In this document: positions 29,543 to 38,366 of the stretch, piece by piece
Layout of the letters: the number at the start of each line of letters is the position of its first letter
Position numbering within the stretch: the first letter of the stretch is position 1
Assembly: GCA_001184405.1 (NCBI GenBank)
Contig: LFMX01000001.1
Span: 62,001 to 126,000 of the forward strand
Length of the DNA stretch: 64,000 nt
Source of the DNA: Candidatus Burkholderia humilis
Lineage (GTDB): Bacteria; Pseudomonadota; Gammaproteobacteria; Burkholderiales; Burkholderiaceae
Reading direction: 5' to 3'
Made by a program: the position numbers and the translations under genes
Notes under the pieces: model-generated
What the model saw: only the letters and a program-made list of their open reading frames with translations
Told to the model about the DNA's origin: nothing
Databases searched by the model: none

Positions 29543-30350
29543 ATGGCGACGCTCGTTTCTTCCGCTTCTTTCCTGCGCGAGCGCGGGGCCCGCGCCGGCG
29601 TGCAGTGGGCATCGCTTACGCTCACGCTGCTGCTCTGGCATTTGGCGACGACACATCGCTGGAATCTCGGCTTCGTAACGTTCGAGAACGTGCCGACGCC
29701 CGCCGATACGCTCGCGGCCATCGTCGATCTGACGCACTCGCCCAAGCTCTTCGCGGACCTGCTCAGCAGCGTGCGGCGCATTGCGACGGGCTATGGTGTC
29801 GCGGCGGCGAGCGCTATCGCGCTCGGGGTCTTGATCGGACGATCGCAGCTCGCGCGGCTTGCGTTGCTCACGCCGCTGGAAATGTTGCGCCCGATCCCCG
29901 CCGTTGCGTGGATTCCGCTCGCTATCTTGATGTTTCCCTCGTCCGAGATGTCGATGATCTTCATCACCTTCACCGGCGCGTTCTTCCCCGTTCTGCTCAG
30001 CACGATACACGGCGTCGAAGGCGTGGAGGCGCGGCTCGTATCGTCGGCAAAGAGCCTGGGCGTGGGCCGCTTCACGGTCCTTCGGGAAGTCGTGCTGCCG
30101 GGCTCGCTGCCCGCGATCGTGACGGCGGCATGGGCACGTCGTGGTTCTGTCTGGTCACGGCGGAGATGATCTCGGGGCAGTTCGGCATCGGCTATTACAC
30201 GTGGCAGTCGTACACGGTACAGCAATATCCGCAAGTGGTCATTGGCATGTTGCTGATCGGGTTGCTCGGCATGGGCAGCAGCGCGCTCGTGCGCGTGGCC
30301 GGCCGCCGTCTGACGCCGTGGCTCGCAAACGGGAGCCGCCGAGGACTCCC
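29543..30350 (+). pseudogene. ABC transporter permease, frameshifted and fused
   Basis: ATG 29543 opens a BPD-type inner-membrane permease, with VQWASLTLTLLLWHLATTHRWNLGF, the coupling helix region and SSAKSLGVGRFTVLREVVLPGSLPAIV. Near 30130 a small loss shifts the frame; MGTSWFCLVTAEMISGQFGIGYYTWQSYTVQQYPQVVIGMLLIGLLGMG continues in the next. That second frame runs without a stop into the ATPase, so the natural stop of the permease is also missing. Part of the flavoprotein/ABC operon. Confidence 0.8.
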
Positions 30351-31218
30351 TCACGATAACCCAACACCACACGCCGCGGGCCGCGTGAGACTCGAACACG
30401 TTGCCATCAAACTGGGTGAAGGTCCGCATGCGTTCACGGCAGTACGCGACGTCAACGCGGTCATTGAAGCGGGCGAGTTCGTCTGCATACTCAGTCCGTC
30501 CGGCTGCGGCAGGTCCACGTTGCTTTCGGCGCTTGCGGGGCATGTCGCGACCAGCGCGGGGCATGCGACGCTCGACGGCGTGCATATCAACGGACCGCAT
30601 CCCGAACGCGGTATGGTATTTCAGCCGCACACGCTGCTGCCGTGGCACAAGACGCTCGACAACGTCGCGTTCGGTCTGAAGATGCGGGGCGTGAGCAAGC
30701 GCGAGCGGCATCGGCAAGCGCGGGCGTTGCTCGAACGTGTCGGCCTCGGCGCATTTGCGGAGCGCTATCCCGCGCAATTGTCGGGTGGCACGCAGCAGCG
30801 CGCCAAGATTGCGCGCGCCATACTCAATGCACCGCGCATCCTGCTGATGGACGAGCCCTTCGGCGCGCTCGATGCACAAACGCGCGCCATGATGCAAGCT
30901 CTGCTGCTCGACATCTGGAGCGAACACAAGCCGACCGTGATTTTCGTTACGCACGATATCGACGAAGCGCTGTTTCTCGCCGATCGCATTCTCGTGATGA
31001 GCACGAGTCCCGGCACGGTGCTCGAATCCTTGCACGTGCCGTTCGCGCGTCCGCGCGAGCGTGGCGATACACGCGATCTCGTGACGGAGCCGGAATTCAT
31101 CGCGCTGAAGCGGCGGTGCCTCGCATTGCTTCGTCATCCTACATTTTCGACGCCGAGCGTCGACGATCACGCATCGGCGAACGTGCGTTTCAATCGCCCG
31201 ATACACACCGCCTCATGA
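30351..31218 (+). pseudogene. ABC transporter ATPase (SsuB/TauB-like), start lost, Walker A altered
   Basis: The nucleotide-binding domain begins at VRLEHVAIKLGEG and has no start codon of its own; it is in frame with the end of the permease. The Walker A motif reads SPSGCGRSTLL, with Arg in place of the invariant Lys that contacts ATP phosphates. The Q-loop (MVFQPHTLLPWHKTLDNVAFGL), signature (LSGGTQQRAKIARAI), Walker B (ILLMDEPFGALDA) and H-loop (THDIDEALFLADRILVM) are otherwise good. The Lys-to-Arg change should abolish hydrolysis. The stop overlaps the HEAT-repeat gene start (ATGA). Confidence 0.8.
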
Positions 31219-32195
31219 CGACTGCCAGCCCGTTTTTCGACTCGCTCATCGATACTGACGACGCCGCCCTCGCCGCGCGTCTCGCCCATGCAGAAGCCGC
31301 CGTGCGCCGTCTCGCGATCATCGAGGCGGCCGAACTCGAAGACGAAGCGTGGCTGCCCGCGCTGATTCACCTGCTTCGTCACGATGCCGACACCGACGTG
31401 CGGCGCACCGCTGCGCAGCGGCTCGGCGCGTGGGAAACGGCGGAGGTCGTGGATGCGTTGTGCGAGACCATCAAGGACGCGCACGCGGATTTGGATACGC
31501 GCGAGGCCGCAGCAGACAGTCTCTCGGCATTGAAAGACGCCACGGCTGGCGCACGCGTGTTGAATCATCTCACCGATGCCGATTCGTTCTCGCGCGCCGC
31601 CTTGTTGCGCGGCGTGCGGGAATTGCGGATCGCAGCGGCGGCGGAGCCTGCAAAACACGCACTATCGGATGCATCGGCGAATGTGCGGCGCGAAGCCGTC
31701 GGCGTACTGGGCTGGCTTCGGCATACTAACGCGCTTGACGCACTGGCATCGCTTGCGCGCAATGATGCATCCGAAGACGTGCGGCATGCCGCCATCGGCG
31801 CATTGGGCTTCGCAACCGATGATACGGTTATCGATACGTTGACAAACGCACTTCACGACGATGCATGGCGCGTGCGCGAGGAAGCGGCCGCCACGCTCGG
31901 CAAGCTGCGTCTCGCATCAGCACGCACCGCGCTCGAATCTGCGTTAGCGGACGATTACTGGCAGGTGACGCTGCAGTCGGCGCGCGTGCTGGGCCGTTTG
32001 GCCGATGCCGCGAGCACGCACGCTGTCGCGGAATTGCTGACGTATCCGATCAGCAACGTGCGCAAGGAAGCGGCGCTCGCGCTGGGCGAGTTCCACGACA
32101 TCGGCGCGTTGCTGGTGCTCGAAGCCGCGCTGCAGGACGGCGATCCCGAAGTGCGAAAGGCCGCGCGCATCGCGATTGCGCAGATCGGTGCGTGA
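31215..32195 (+). CDS. HEAT-repeat protein
   Basis: This 326-residue all-helical protein is built from about eight HEAT/PBS-lyase-type repeats of roughly 31 residues, with recurring units such as DVRRTAAQRLGAWET, NVRREAVGVLGWLRH, DVRHAAIGALGFATDD, RVREEAAATLGKLRL and NVRKEAALALGEFHD. There is no signal peptide or membrane segment. Such repeats form protein-binding solenoids; in phycobilisome lyases they bind tetrapyrroles. It overlaps the ATPase by ATGA and is the only undamaged gene of the operon. I infer a maturation or scaffold role for the flavoprotein/ferredoxin system, without direct evidence. Confidence 0.88.
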   Translation: MTTASPFFDSLIDTDDAALAARLAHAEAAVRRLAIIEAAELEDEAWLPALIHLLRHDADTDVRRTAAQRLGAWETAEVVDALCETIKDAHADLDTREAAADSLSALKDATAGARVLNHLTDADSFSRAALLRGVRELRIAAAAEPAKHALSDASANVRREAVGVLGWLRHTNALDALASLARNDASEDVRHAAIGALGFATDDTVIDTLTNALHDDAWRVREEAAATLGKLRLASARTALESALADDYWQVTLQSARVLGRLADAASTHAVAELLTYPISNVRKEAALALGEFHDIGALLVLEAALQDGDPEVRKAARIAIAQIGA

Positions 32196-32204
32196 CTCAC
32201 GTGA

Positions 32205-32904
32205 CTAACGCTGGAAAATCTCTTCGAGGTCCGCTTCGCCTTCCGTCGAATCGAGACCCAATGAACTTTCGATGTGGTCAAGATGCTCGAGCATGAGTTG
32301 CGCCGCCGTTTCGCCATCGCTTTTGTCCAACGCCGCCACGATGCGCTCATGTTCATCCGCTCGACAACTCGAAACGATCGGCGCGTTATACAAGAGAATG
32401 ACCAGACAGGTCAGCGTGGAAAGCTCACGCAAGTTGCGCGTAAATGACGAATTCCCGGCGAGCGCGGCGGCAAGGTTATGAAACTCACCGGACAGACGAA
32501 TGATGGCGCGCTTGTCATCGACCTTGCGTGCATCCATCTCCTTGACCAAGTGCTCGTGCAACGCCGCCTGTCTTTCCTCGGTCATGTTATTGGCGAGACG
32601 GCGCATGACGGCCGGCTCGCGCCTCGAACACATCGCGGGCCTGCTCCACTGACGGCTTGGCGACGAACCAGCCTTTCTTCGGAAACACCTCGACGATCTG
32701 TTCGTAGGCCAGTTTGCTCAGCGCTTCCCGCACGCGTGCGCGACTGGCCTTGAAAATCGACGCAAGGCGCTCTTCGGCCAGCTTGGTTCCGGGTGTCAGA
32801 CGGTGCTCCAGAATGGCGAGATAGATGCGCTCGTAAATCTCATCGCTCGTGCTGTCGGTCGACAGCGGATCCTTGACGAGAGGAAGGACTGAAGTCTTGG
32901 GCAT
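32205..32904 (-). pseudogene. GntR/FCD-type regulator, frameshifted
   Basis: The start at 32904 leads to DEIYERIYLAILEHRLTPGTKLAEERLASIFKASRARVREALSKLAYEQIVEVFPKKGWFVAKPS, a complete winged helix. In the first helix of the FCD domain (VFEAR) a deletion of a few bases near 32625 shifts the frame. The rest, with MRRLANNMTEERQAALHEHLVKEMD and the FCD metal-site region FHNLAAALAGN, is in the next frame to TAG at 32205. It is next to a deacetylase/SDR/epimerase set that it may have controlled. Confidence 0.8.
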
Positions 32905-32983
32905 ATCCGGAAGTCTATCTGGACGCGCGAGGCGCCTCGAAGTTGCCGGCGTGAGGGGCTTTCACGCACGGCGTTCAAACCTG

Positions 32984-33892
32984 TCACGTACCTGGGTAAG
33001 AATGCGCTTTTATCCAATGGCGAGCAATATCGATTCGCCGTGTGAACCAGACCCCCCTCGTGATCCTTGACATAGTCCAGGAACCGTTCGAGACCGGCGG
33101 CCCGCGCCGGATGCCCGATGAGGCGTAGATAAACATCTTCGGTGTTGTCGCGCCTTCCTTGTACAGCGTGTCGAACGAATCCTTCACGAACTCGAACCAC
33201 TGTTGCGACGTGCCTGTAGCGCTCGCGTACTGCCCGTCATTGGTCGTAAGCGAATACGGAATGACCAGATGCGGTGTGTCGCCTACCTTGGTCCAGAACG
33301 GAAGCTCGTCGCCGTAGTAATCGGAGTCGTACAGGAACCCGCCGTGTTCGACCAGCAGATGCCGGGTGTTCACCGATGGCAAGTACCGCCAATACCATCC
33401 TTCCGGCGCGCGACCCATCGTTCGCGTGAGTGACTCGACCGCCATCCGGATATGCCTGCGCTCCTCTTCCGGCGAAAGCAGATAGTGCTGGACCCATCGC
33501 CAGCCATGACTGCAGACATCGAAACCGGAGTCGCGAATCGCCGCCGCAGCCGCAGGATTGCGCTCCAGCGCCAATGCGCACGCATAGACGGTGGCCGGCA
33601 AGTCGCGCTCCTGAATTATACGCATGAGCCGCCAGAAGCCGACTCTGCTGCCGTACTCAAACAGCCCTTCGGCCGCCAGATCGCGCCCGATCACGCCCGA
33701 GTTCAGGCCATGCGATTCCGTGAACCACGTCTCGCTGTGCCTTTCGCCATGTTCGATCGCCGGTTCGGACCCCTCCTCGTAGTTCATGACGAGGTTGATG
33801 GCGATCCGCGCCCCGTTGGGCCAGTTGGCGTGAGAGGGATGAGCGCCATACCCTTCGAAATCCCGTGCTGGTGTTGATCGTTCGTTATTCAT
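32984..33892 (-). pseudogene. Polysaccharide-deacetylase family protein (PuuE/allantoinase-like), frameshifted
   Basis: ATG 33892 opens MNNERSTPARDFEGYGAHPSHANWPNGARIAINLVMNYEEGSE. Then come SETWFTESHGLNSGVIGRDLAAEGLFEYGSRVGFWRLMRI, FDVCSHGWRWVQHY and the GWYWRYLPSVNTRHLLVEHGGFLYDSDYYGDELPFW region, typical of the PuuE-like group of NodB-fold hydrolases (cyclic amide hydrolysis in purine breakdown). Near 33145 one shift moves the frame to LIGHPARAAGLERFLDYVKDHEG, and a run of six G near 33053 shifts it back for VWFTRRIDIARHWI. Two lesions lie at the C-terminal end, after the catalytic region. Confidence 0.78.
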
Positions 33893-33908
33893 GCAGTCTC
33901 CGCATCCG

Positions 33909-34667
33909 TTAGAGCATGACGTCGCCGCCGTTGGGCGACAGCGTCTGACCCATGTAGAAAGCGCCGCCCTGTTCGGAGGCCAGCAACAACGCGGTCGGCG
34001 CGATTTCATCGACTTGTCCGAAGTGGCCCGCCGGGAGTTGCCCGAACTTCATCGCGCGCCATTCGTCGGTGAAGCCCGCGAGCATGGCCGTCTCGACAGG
34101 GCCCGGCGCGATGGCGTTGACGGTGACGCCGAAGGGCGCGCCTTCATAGGAAAGCGCCCGCGTAAGACCGACGAGTCCCGCCTTCGACGCGCAATAGTGC
34201 GCGGCGTCGATCGTTCCCTTGTAGGCAAGTTGAGACGCGATGTTGATGATCCGCCCATACCGGCGCTCTTTCATGGCGTCGAAGAACTGACGCGTGACCA
34301 GGAACGCCCCGCGCAGGTTGACCGCTATCGTCTGGTCCCAGTCCGAGACGGACAGCTTGCTGAAGGGGATCTCGCTGCAGATGCCCGCTCCGTTCACCAG
34401 GATGTCGACCTGCCCGAAGGAGCGGCGCGTCCAATCCCCCATTCGCGCGACGGAGTGTTCGTCGGCGACGTCGCATTCGACGACGTTCACATCCGCACCG
34501 CGTGCCTCCAGCTCGGCGGCGAAGGCCGCGGTGCGTTCGTCATCCTTGAACTGCGAGATCAGCAGCCGGGCTTCGTGTGCGGCGAATAGCTCCACGATGG
34601 CGCGCCCGATGCCCGTATTGCCGCCCGTCACGAGCGCCGATTTGCCCTTGAGCGAAAATGATTCCAT
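33909..34667 (-). CDS. SDR-family oxidoreductase
   Basis: This 252-residue classical short-chain dehydrogenase has the cofactor motif TGGNTGIG at residues 14-21, CDVADEH after strand 4, NGAG at 92-95, catalytic Ser145, Tyr158 and Lys162 (YCASK), and the PGPVETAML loop. The N-terminal EARLLISQFKDDER after strand 2 does not clearly show an NADP arginine. The substrate is unknown; its place between a deacetylase-like enzyme and an epimerase-like dehydrogenase suggests sugar-acid or cyclic-amide catabolism. Intact, 11 bases before the next gene's end. Confidence 0.9.
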   Translation of the reverse strand: MESFSLKGKSALVTGGNTGIGRAIVELFAAHEARLLISQFKDDERTAAFAAELEARGADVNVVECDVADEHSVARMGDWTRRSFGQVDILVNGAGICSEIPFSKLSVSDWDQTIAVNLRGAFLVTRQFFDAMKERRYGRIINIASQLAYKGTIDAAHYCASKAGLVGLTRALSYEGAPFGVTVNAIAPGPVETAMLAGFTDEWRAMKFGQLPAGHFGQVDEIAPTALLLASEQGGAFYMGQTLSPNGGDVML

Positions 34668-34678
34668 GTGCGTGTTCC

Positions 34679-35530
34679 TCAGTTTTTATGCGTTTCTTCG
34701 AGCCATCGCGCGTAATTGCGGATGCCTTCGGCAAGGCCGATCTGCGGGACAAAGTGCAAGTCGCGGTGCGCCGCCGAGATATCGAACGCTTCCTGAAACT
34801 CGTCCAACGGATCGGGGCCTTTCGCGAGTTCGATGTCAGCCATCGGATAAATGTCCTTCACGATGGCCGCGATATCCTGAAGCGTGACCCGCGTTCCACC
34901 CGTCGCATTGTAGATTCGTCGCGGCAATTCCGGAGCGTCGAACGCTTTCAACAGCGCGGCCCCGGCATCGTCGACGTGGATGAACTGACGAAAAAAATCC
35001 GCGCCGAACGGTAGCCGCATCGGCCGGCCTGCTCGTGCATGCGTGAGCATGTCGCGAATGACGCAATCGGTCGTGCGGCGCGGCCCATAGACCCACGAGA
35101 GGCGGATGCTCGCGCCATAAAGGCTTTCGGGCGCCATGTACGTTTCCTCTTGCACCGGTCCGCGCTTCGTATGCCCGTATGCGCTCGTCGAGGAACAGAA
35201 CACGAAGCGACGGGCCTGATAGATTCTTGCGCGGTCGAGCACATTCGCGGTCCCGACGATATTGACCTGCACCATCGCGTACGGGTTGTCGCGCGCGACC
35301 ATTGGACCGGAAAACGCGCCGCAATGCACCACCCCAGTCAGACCGCGACCCGTCACGGCATGCAACTGGTGGATGTCGTTGAGATCGCACATCGTCACGT
35401 CAACCCCTTCGATCGATCCCGTCAACCGGTCGATGGCGATGACCTCATCCCCTCGGTTCAACAACGCGCGCGCCACCGCGTTGCCGACCAGACCGGTCGC
35501 GCCCGTGACCAGCACCTTTTCCCGGCTCAT
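34679..35530 (-). pseudogene. NAD-dependent epimerase/dehydratase-like, internal deletion
   Basis: From ATG 35530 the extended-SDR protein shows VTGATGLVG at residues 8-16, VVHCGAFSGPMVARDNPYAMVQVNIVGTANVL, FVFCSSTSAYG and, after the deletion, WVYGPRRTTDCVIRDML. The catalytic YxxxK helix is damaged: LYGAS is followed directly by IRLSWVYGP, so about 20 residues including the Lys expected in YGASK are missing in frame. The rest is open to the stop. Relatives act on uronates, erythronate or nucleotide sugars. Without the Lys it should be inactive. Confidence 0.75.
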
Positions 35531-36858
35531 GATCTCGCTCCGACGGTATCGAGCGCGGCGGCTCGTCGAGCGCGGCGGCTCGCGGTTTGCATTCGATCGA
35601 CAATTCGGCCTGCAACAGCTTGCGCGTGTAAGCCTGCACCGGAGATGCGAAGATCGCTTCAGTCTCGCCCGTCTCGACGATTTTTCCGTGCTGCATGACT
35701 GCGACATAGTGAGCAAGCGCACGGAGTTCAGATCGTGCGTGATGAAGAGTGCTGGCAACCCCATCTCGGCCTGCAAATTCCGGATGAGGTCGATGATCTG
35801 CGCCCGCACCCGAATATCCAGCGCGGTCGTGCACTCGTCGAACACGACGAAATCCAGCTTGGCCGCCAAAGTCCGTGCAATACCCACGCGCTTTTGCTCG
35901 CCCGCCGTCAACTCGTGCGGATACGCCCCCACTCGGCGCGCCGAGACGCCCACGAGTTGCAGCAGTTCGAGAATGCGCTTCTGGCGATCCGCGCGCGTCA
36001 TCTTCGGCAACAGGGCAAAGGGCTCCGCGATCAGGTAACCTGTGCGCCAACGCGGATTGAGCGACACATACGGTTCCTGAAACACCATCTGCATGTGCCG
36101 CCGGACGCTTCGAAACTCCGCATGGCTCATGGTCCGTGTGCTCTTCCCATCGAAGCGAATGGTGCCGGAATCGGAGTCGAGCAGCCTGAGGAGGCACTGA
36201 CCCGTCGTGGTTTTTCCCGAGCCGCTTTCGCCGACGAGCGCGAGCATCTCGCCTCTCGCGATCTTGAACGAGACGTCATCGATGGCGCGGACCACCGCAT
36301 GCGTGCGATCACTCTTGAACGTCTTGACGAGGTTCTTTACTTCCAGCAGCGGGGGTTTCGGAACGATGGCCGTGGCAGGGTTTGCATCGAGCAACTCGCG
36401 GCTGTACTCCCGTTCCGGCTTCCTCACGAAATCCTCGACCTCCGCGAATTCGATCAGCTTGCCCCCTTTCATGATGGCGACGCGGTCGCAGTAATTCGCG
36501 ACGATACCCAGGTCGTGGGTGATGAGCACGACGCCCAGACCCAGGTCCTTGCCCTTTTGTGCCATCAGGTCGAGAACCTGAAGCTGGATCGTCGCATCGA
36601 GGCCGAGCGTGGCATCGTCGGCGAGGAGGATCTTTGGCTGCGCGATCAGCGCCATCGCGATGACCATGCGTTGCGCCATGCGGCCCGACATCTCATGCGG
36701 GTAGGCGTGCGCTCTGGCCTCCGGATTGACGATGCCCACCTGCCTGAACAGTTCGATGGCTTCGGACCACGCCTGCTTGCGGCTCATGCGCTTATGGTCA
36801 CGCAGCACGCGAACGACTTGCGCACCCGCGCTTGCGTGGAAGATGTCGACGACTACTT
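35527..36858 (-). pseudogene. Peptide-type ABC transporter double ATPase, truncated and frameshifted
   Basis: Two DppD/DppF-like nucleotide-binding domains lie in one frame. The first lacks its Walker A half; it starts at the chimera junction near 36858 and shows signature HEMSGRMAQRM and Walker B ILLADDATLGLDA. The second is complete, with LVGESGSGKTTTGQCLL (Walker A), MVFQEPYVSLNPRW and VVFDECTTALD. Walker B and signature residues depart from consensus in both; that may be family-specific. A 4-base loss near 35715 shifts the end (ALAHYVAVMQHGKIVETGE in the next frame), and a 17-bp duplication (35549-35582) alters it again. The permease and binding-protein genes are absent. Confidence 0.75.
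35549..35582. repeat. 17-bp tandem duplication
   Basis: TCGAGCGCGGCGGCTCG occurs twice in succession. Removing one copy makes the ABC ATPase end in LDTVGARS with a TGA overlapping the epimerase ATG (ATGA), a standard operon junction. Confidence 0.9.
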
Positions 36859-37284
36859 CACGAACAGGCCGGCGATCATCGCCATGACGACGGGCATCGG
36901 CACCCAGCGATCCAGCAGGGACACGAGCCCCGTTACACCGAGCACGACGAGCAATAGCGCACAGACCATATAAGCGCCGACGGCCGCGCCGAAGCCGTAT
37001 TGCGCAATGACCGGTGCGACGAGCACGGTGCCGGGAATCGTGAAGAGGAAGAGCAGCGGCTGCCGCGTCTTCCAGCTGATGAGGATGCTCGCGAACCCGT
37101 TGACCGCGAGCGCCGCGAATAGCCACGAGGAGGTTTGCTGCACGGACAGACCCGCTTCGCGCGCCGCCGTCATGATGATGGCGACCGGTCCCGTCGCCGA
37201 AAAGGCGACGCTGACAAACGCCTGCGTGAGGTAAAGAGACCATGACCGGTCGGTCGCCACATCGGCGTTGCGAATGCTGTCCAT
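36853..37284 (-). pseudogene. Benzoate/H+ symporter (BenE family), N-terminal fragment
   Basis: From ATG 37284 the frame reads LYLTQAFVSVAFSATGPVAIIMTAAREAGLSVQQTSSWLFAALAVNGFASILISWKTRQPLLFLFTIPGTVLVAPVIAQYGFGAAVGAYMVCALLLVVLG, the first four to five helices of a BenE-type transporter. It stops at 36853 where it is joined to the interior of the ABC ATPase. About 250 residues are missing. This is a deletion chimera, so the fragment has no function. Confidence 0.8.
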
Positions 37285-37338
37285 CGATTGCGCCTGAATT
37301 GTTTTATGCCGAAGAATAACAGCGCATGTTCAATACCG

Positions 37339-38348
37339 TCATCGCACACACGATGATGCAAGGTACTCGCGATGCTTCGCATCCTCGATACCGGGCAGCG
37401 TGCTCAGATCCACGCCATTCTTTGCCGCCGTGATCTCCGCGAGAATGGAAATGGCGATTTCCGCCGGCGTTTTGCTGCCGATATAAAGACCCGCCGGACC
37501 GCGCAAGCGCGCAATCTCCTTTGCGGTGAGATCGAATTCGAGCAGCCGCTTGCGCCGCGCCGCATTGTTCTTGCGCGAGCCGAGCGCGCCGACATAGAAC
37601 GCGGGCGTGCGCAGCACTTCCATCAACGCGAGATCGTCGAGCTTCGGATCGTGCGTCAATGCAATGACGGCCGCGCGGCTGTCCAGACGCATCGCAGATA
37701 CGACATCGTCGGGCATGTCGCGCGTGAGCATCGTGCCGCGCACGCACCACGGGTCCGCGTAATCCTCGCGCGGATCGCAGACGGTCACCTGATAATCTAG
37801 GCCGAGCGCGATCTCGCAGAAGTAACGCGACAACTGCCCCGCGCCGATCACGAGTATGCGGTAACGCAGACCATGCACGGTCGTCAACGTATCGCCGGTG
37901 AACTGCACACCGTCGATCGCGGGCGCGGCGCTGACTTCCGTGTGGCCGGTGCGCATGTCGAGCGTGCGCGCGACGAGCTTACGCTGCATCACGGCATCCA
38001 GCAGTTCGTGGATGCGGCTTCGTCACGAAACGGGTTCGAGCACGAGGCGGATCGTTCCGCCGCACGGCAGGCCGAAGCGGTGCGCTTCGGCCGCACTGAT
38101 CCTGTATTCGACCATCTCGGGCAATTCGATGCGCACGCCCGATTCGCGCACGCGATGAATCAGATCGTCCTCGATGCATCCGCCCGATACGGAACCCGTC
38201 ACGCGTCCGTCTTCGCGAATGCAGAGCATCGCGCCTTCGGGACGCGGCGACGATCCCATGTCTTCATGACCGTCACGAGCAGCGCGCGCCACTCTTCGTC
38301 GATCCAGCGCGCGCATTGTGTGAGCACATCGAAGTCTTCGCTATTCAT
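37339..38348 (-). pseudogene. XdhC-family molybdenum hydroxylase maturation factor, broken
   Basis: XdhC/CoxI proteins insert sulfurated molybdenum cofactor into xanthine-dehydrogenase-type enzymes. From ATG 38348: MNSEDFDVLTQCARWIDEEWRALLVTVMKTW; one G lost near 38260 shifts the frame to GSSPRPEGAMLCIREDGRVTGSVSGGCIEDDLI and GLPCGGTIRLVLEPVS. There a TGA (38023-38025), likely from CGA, interrupts the frame, which continues as RSRIHELLDAVMQRKLVARTLD. The second domain (ILVIGAGQLSRYFCEIALGLDYQVTVCDPREDY, ALTHDPKLDDLAL, YVGALGSRKN) is open to 37339. It plausibly matured the molybdenum hydroxylase remnant at 47.7-49.7 kb. Confidence 0.82.
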
Positions 38349-38366
38349 CTCGTCGATGCGCGCGCG

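Noticed and set aside
28077-29612. A 511-codon minus-strand frame opposite the binding protein
   Set aside because: Shadow frame kept open by codon bias; no recognisable protein pattern.
36580-36640. Walker B departures (ADDATLGLDA) of the peptide ABC ATPase as proof of decay
   Set aside because: The same pattern may be normal in this subfamily; I rely instead on the missing Walker A half and the frame lesions.
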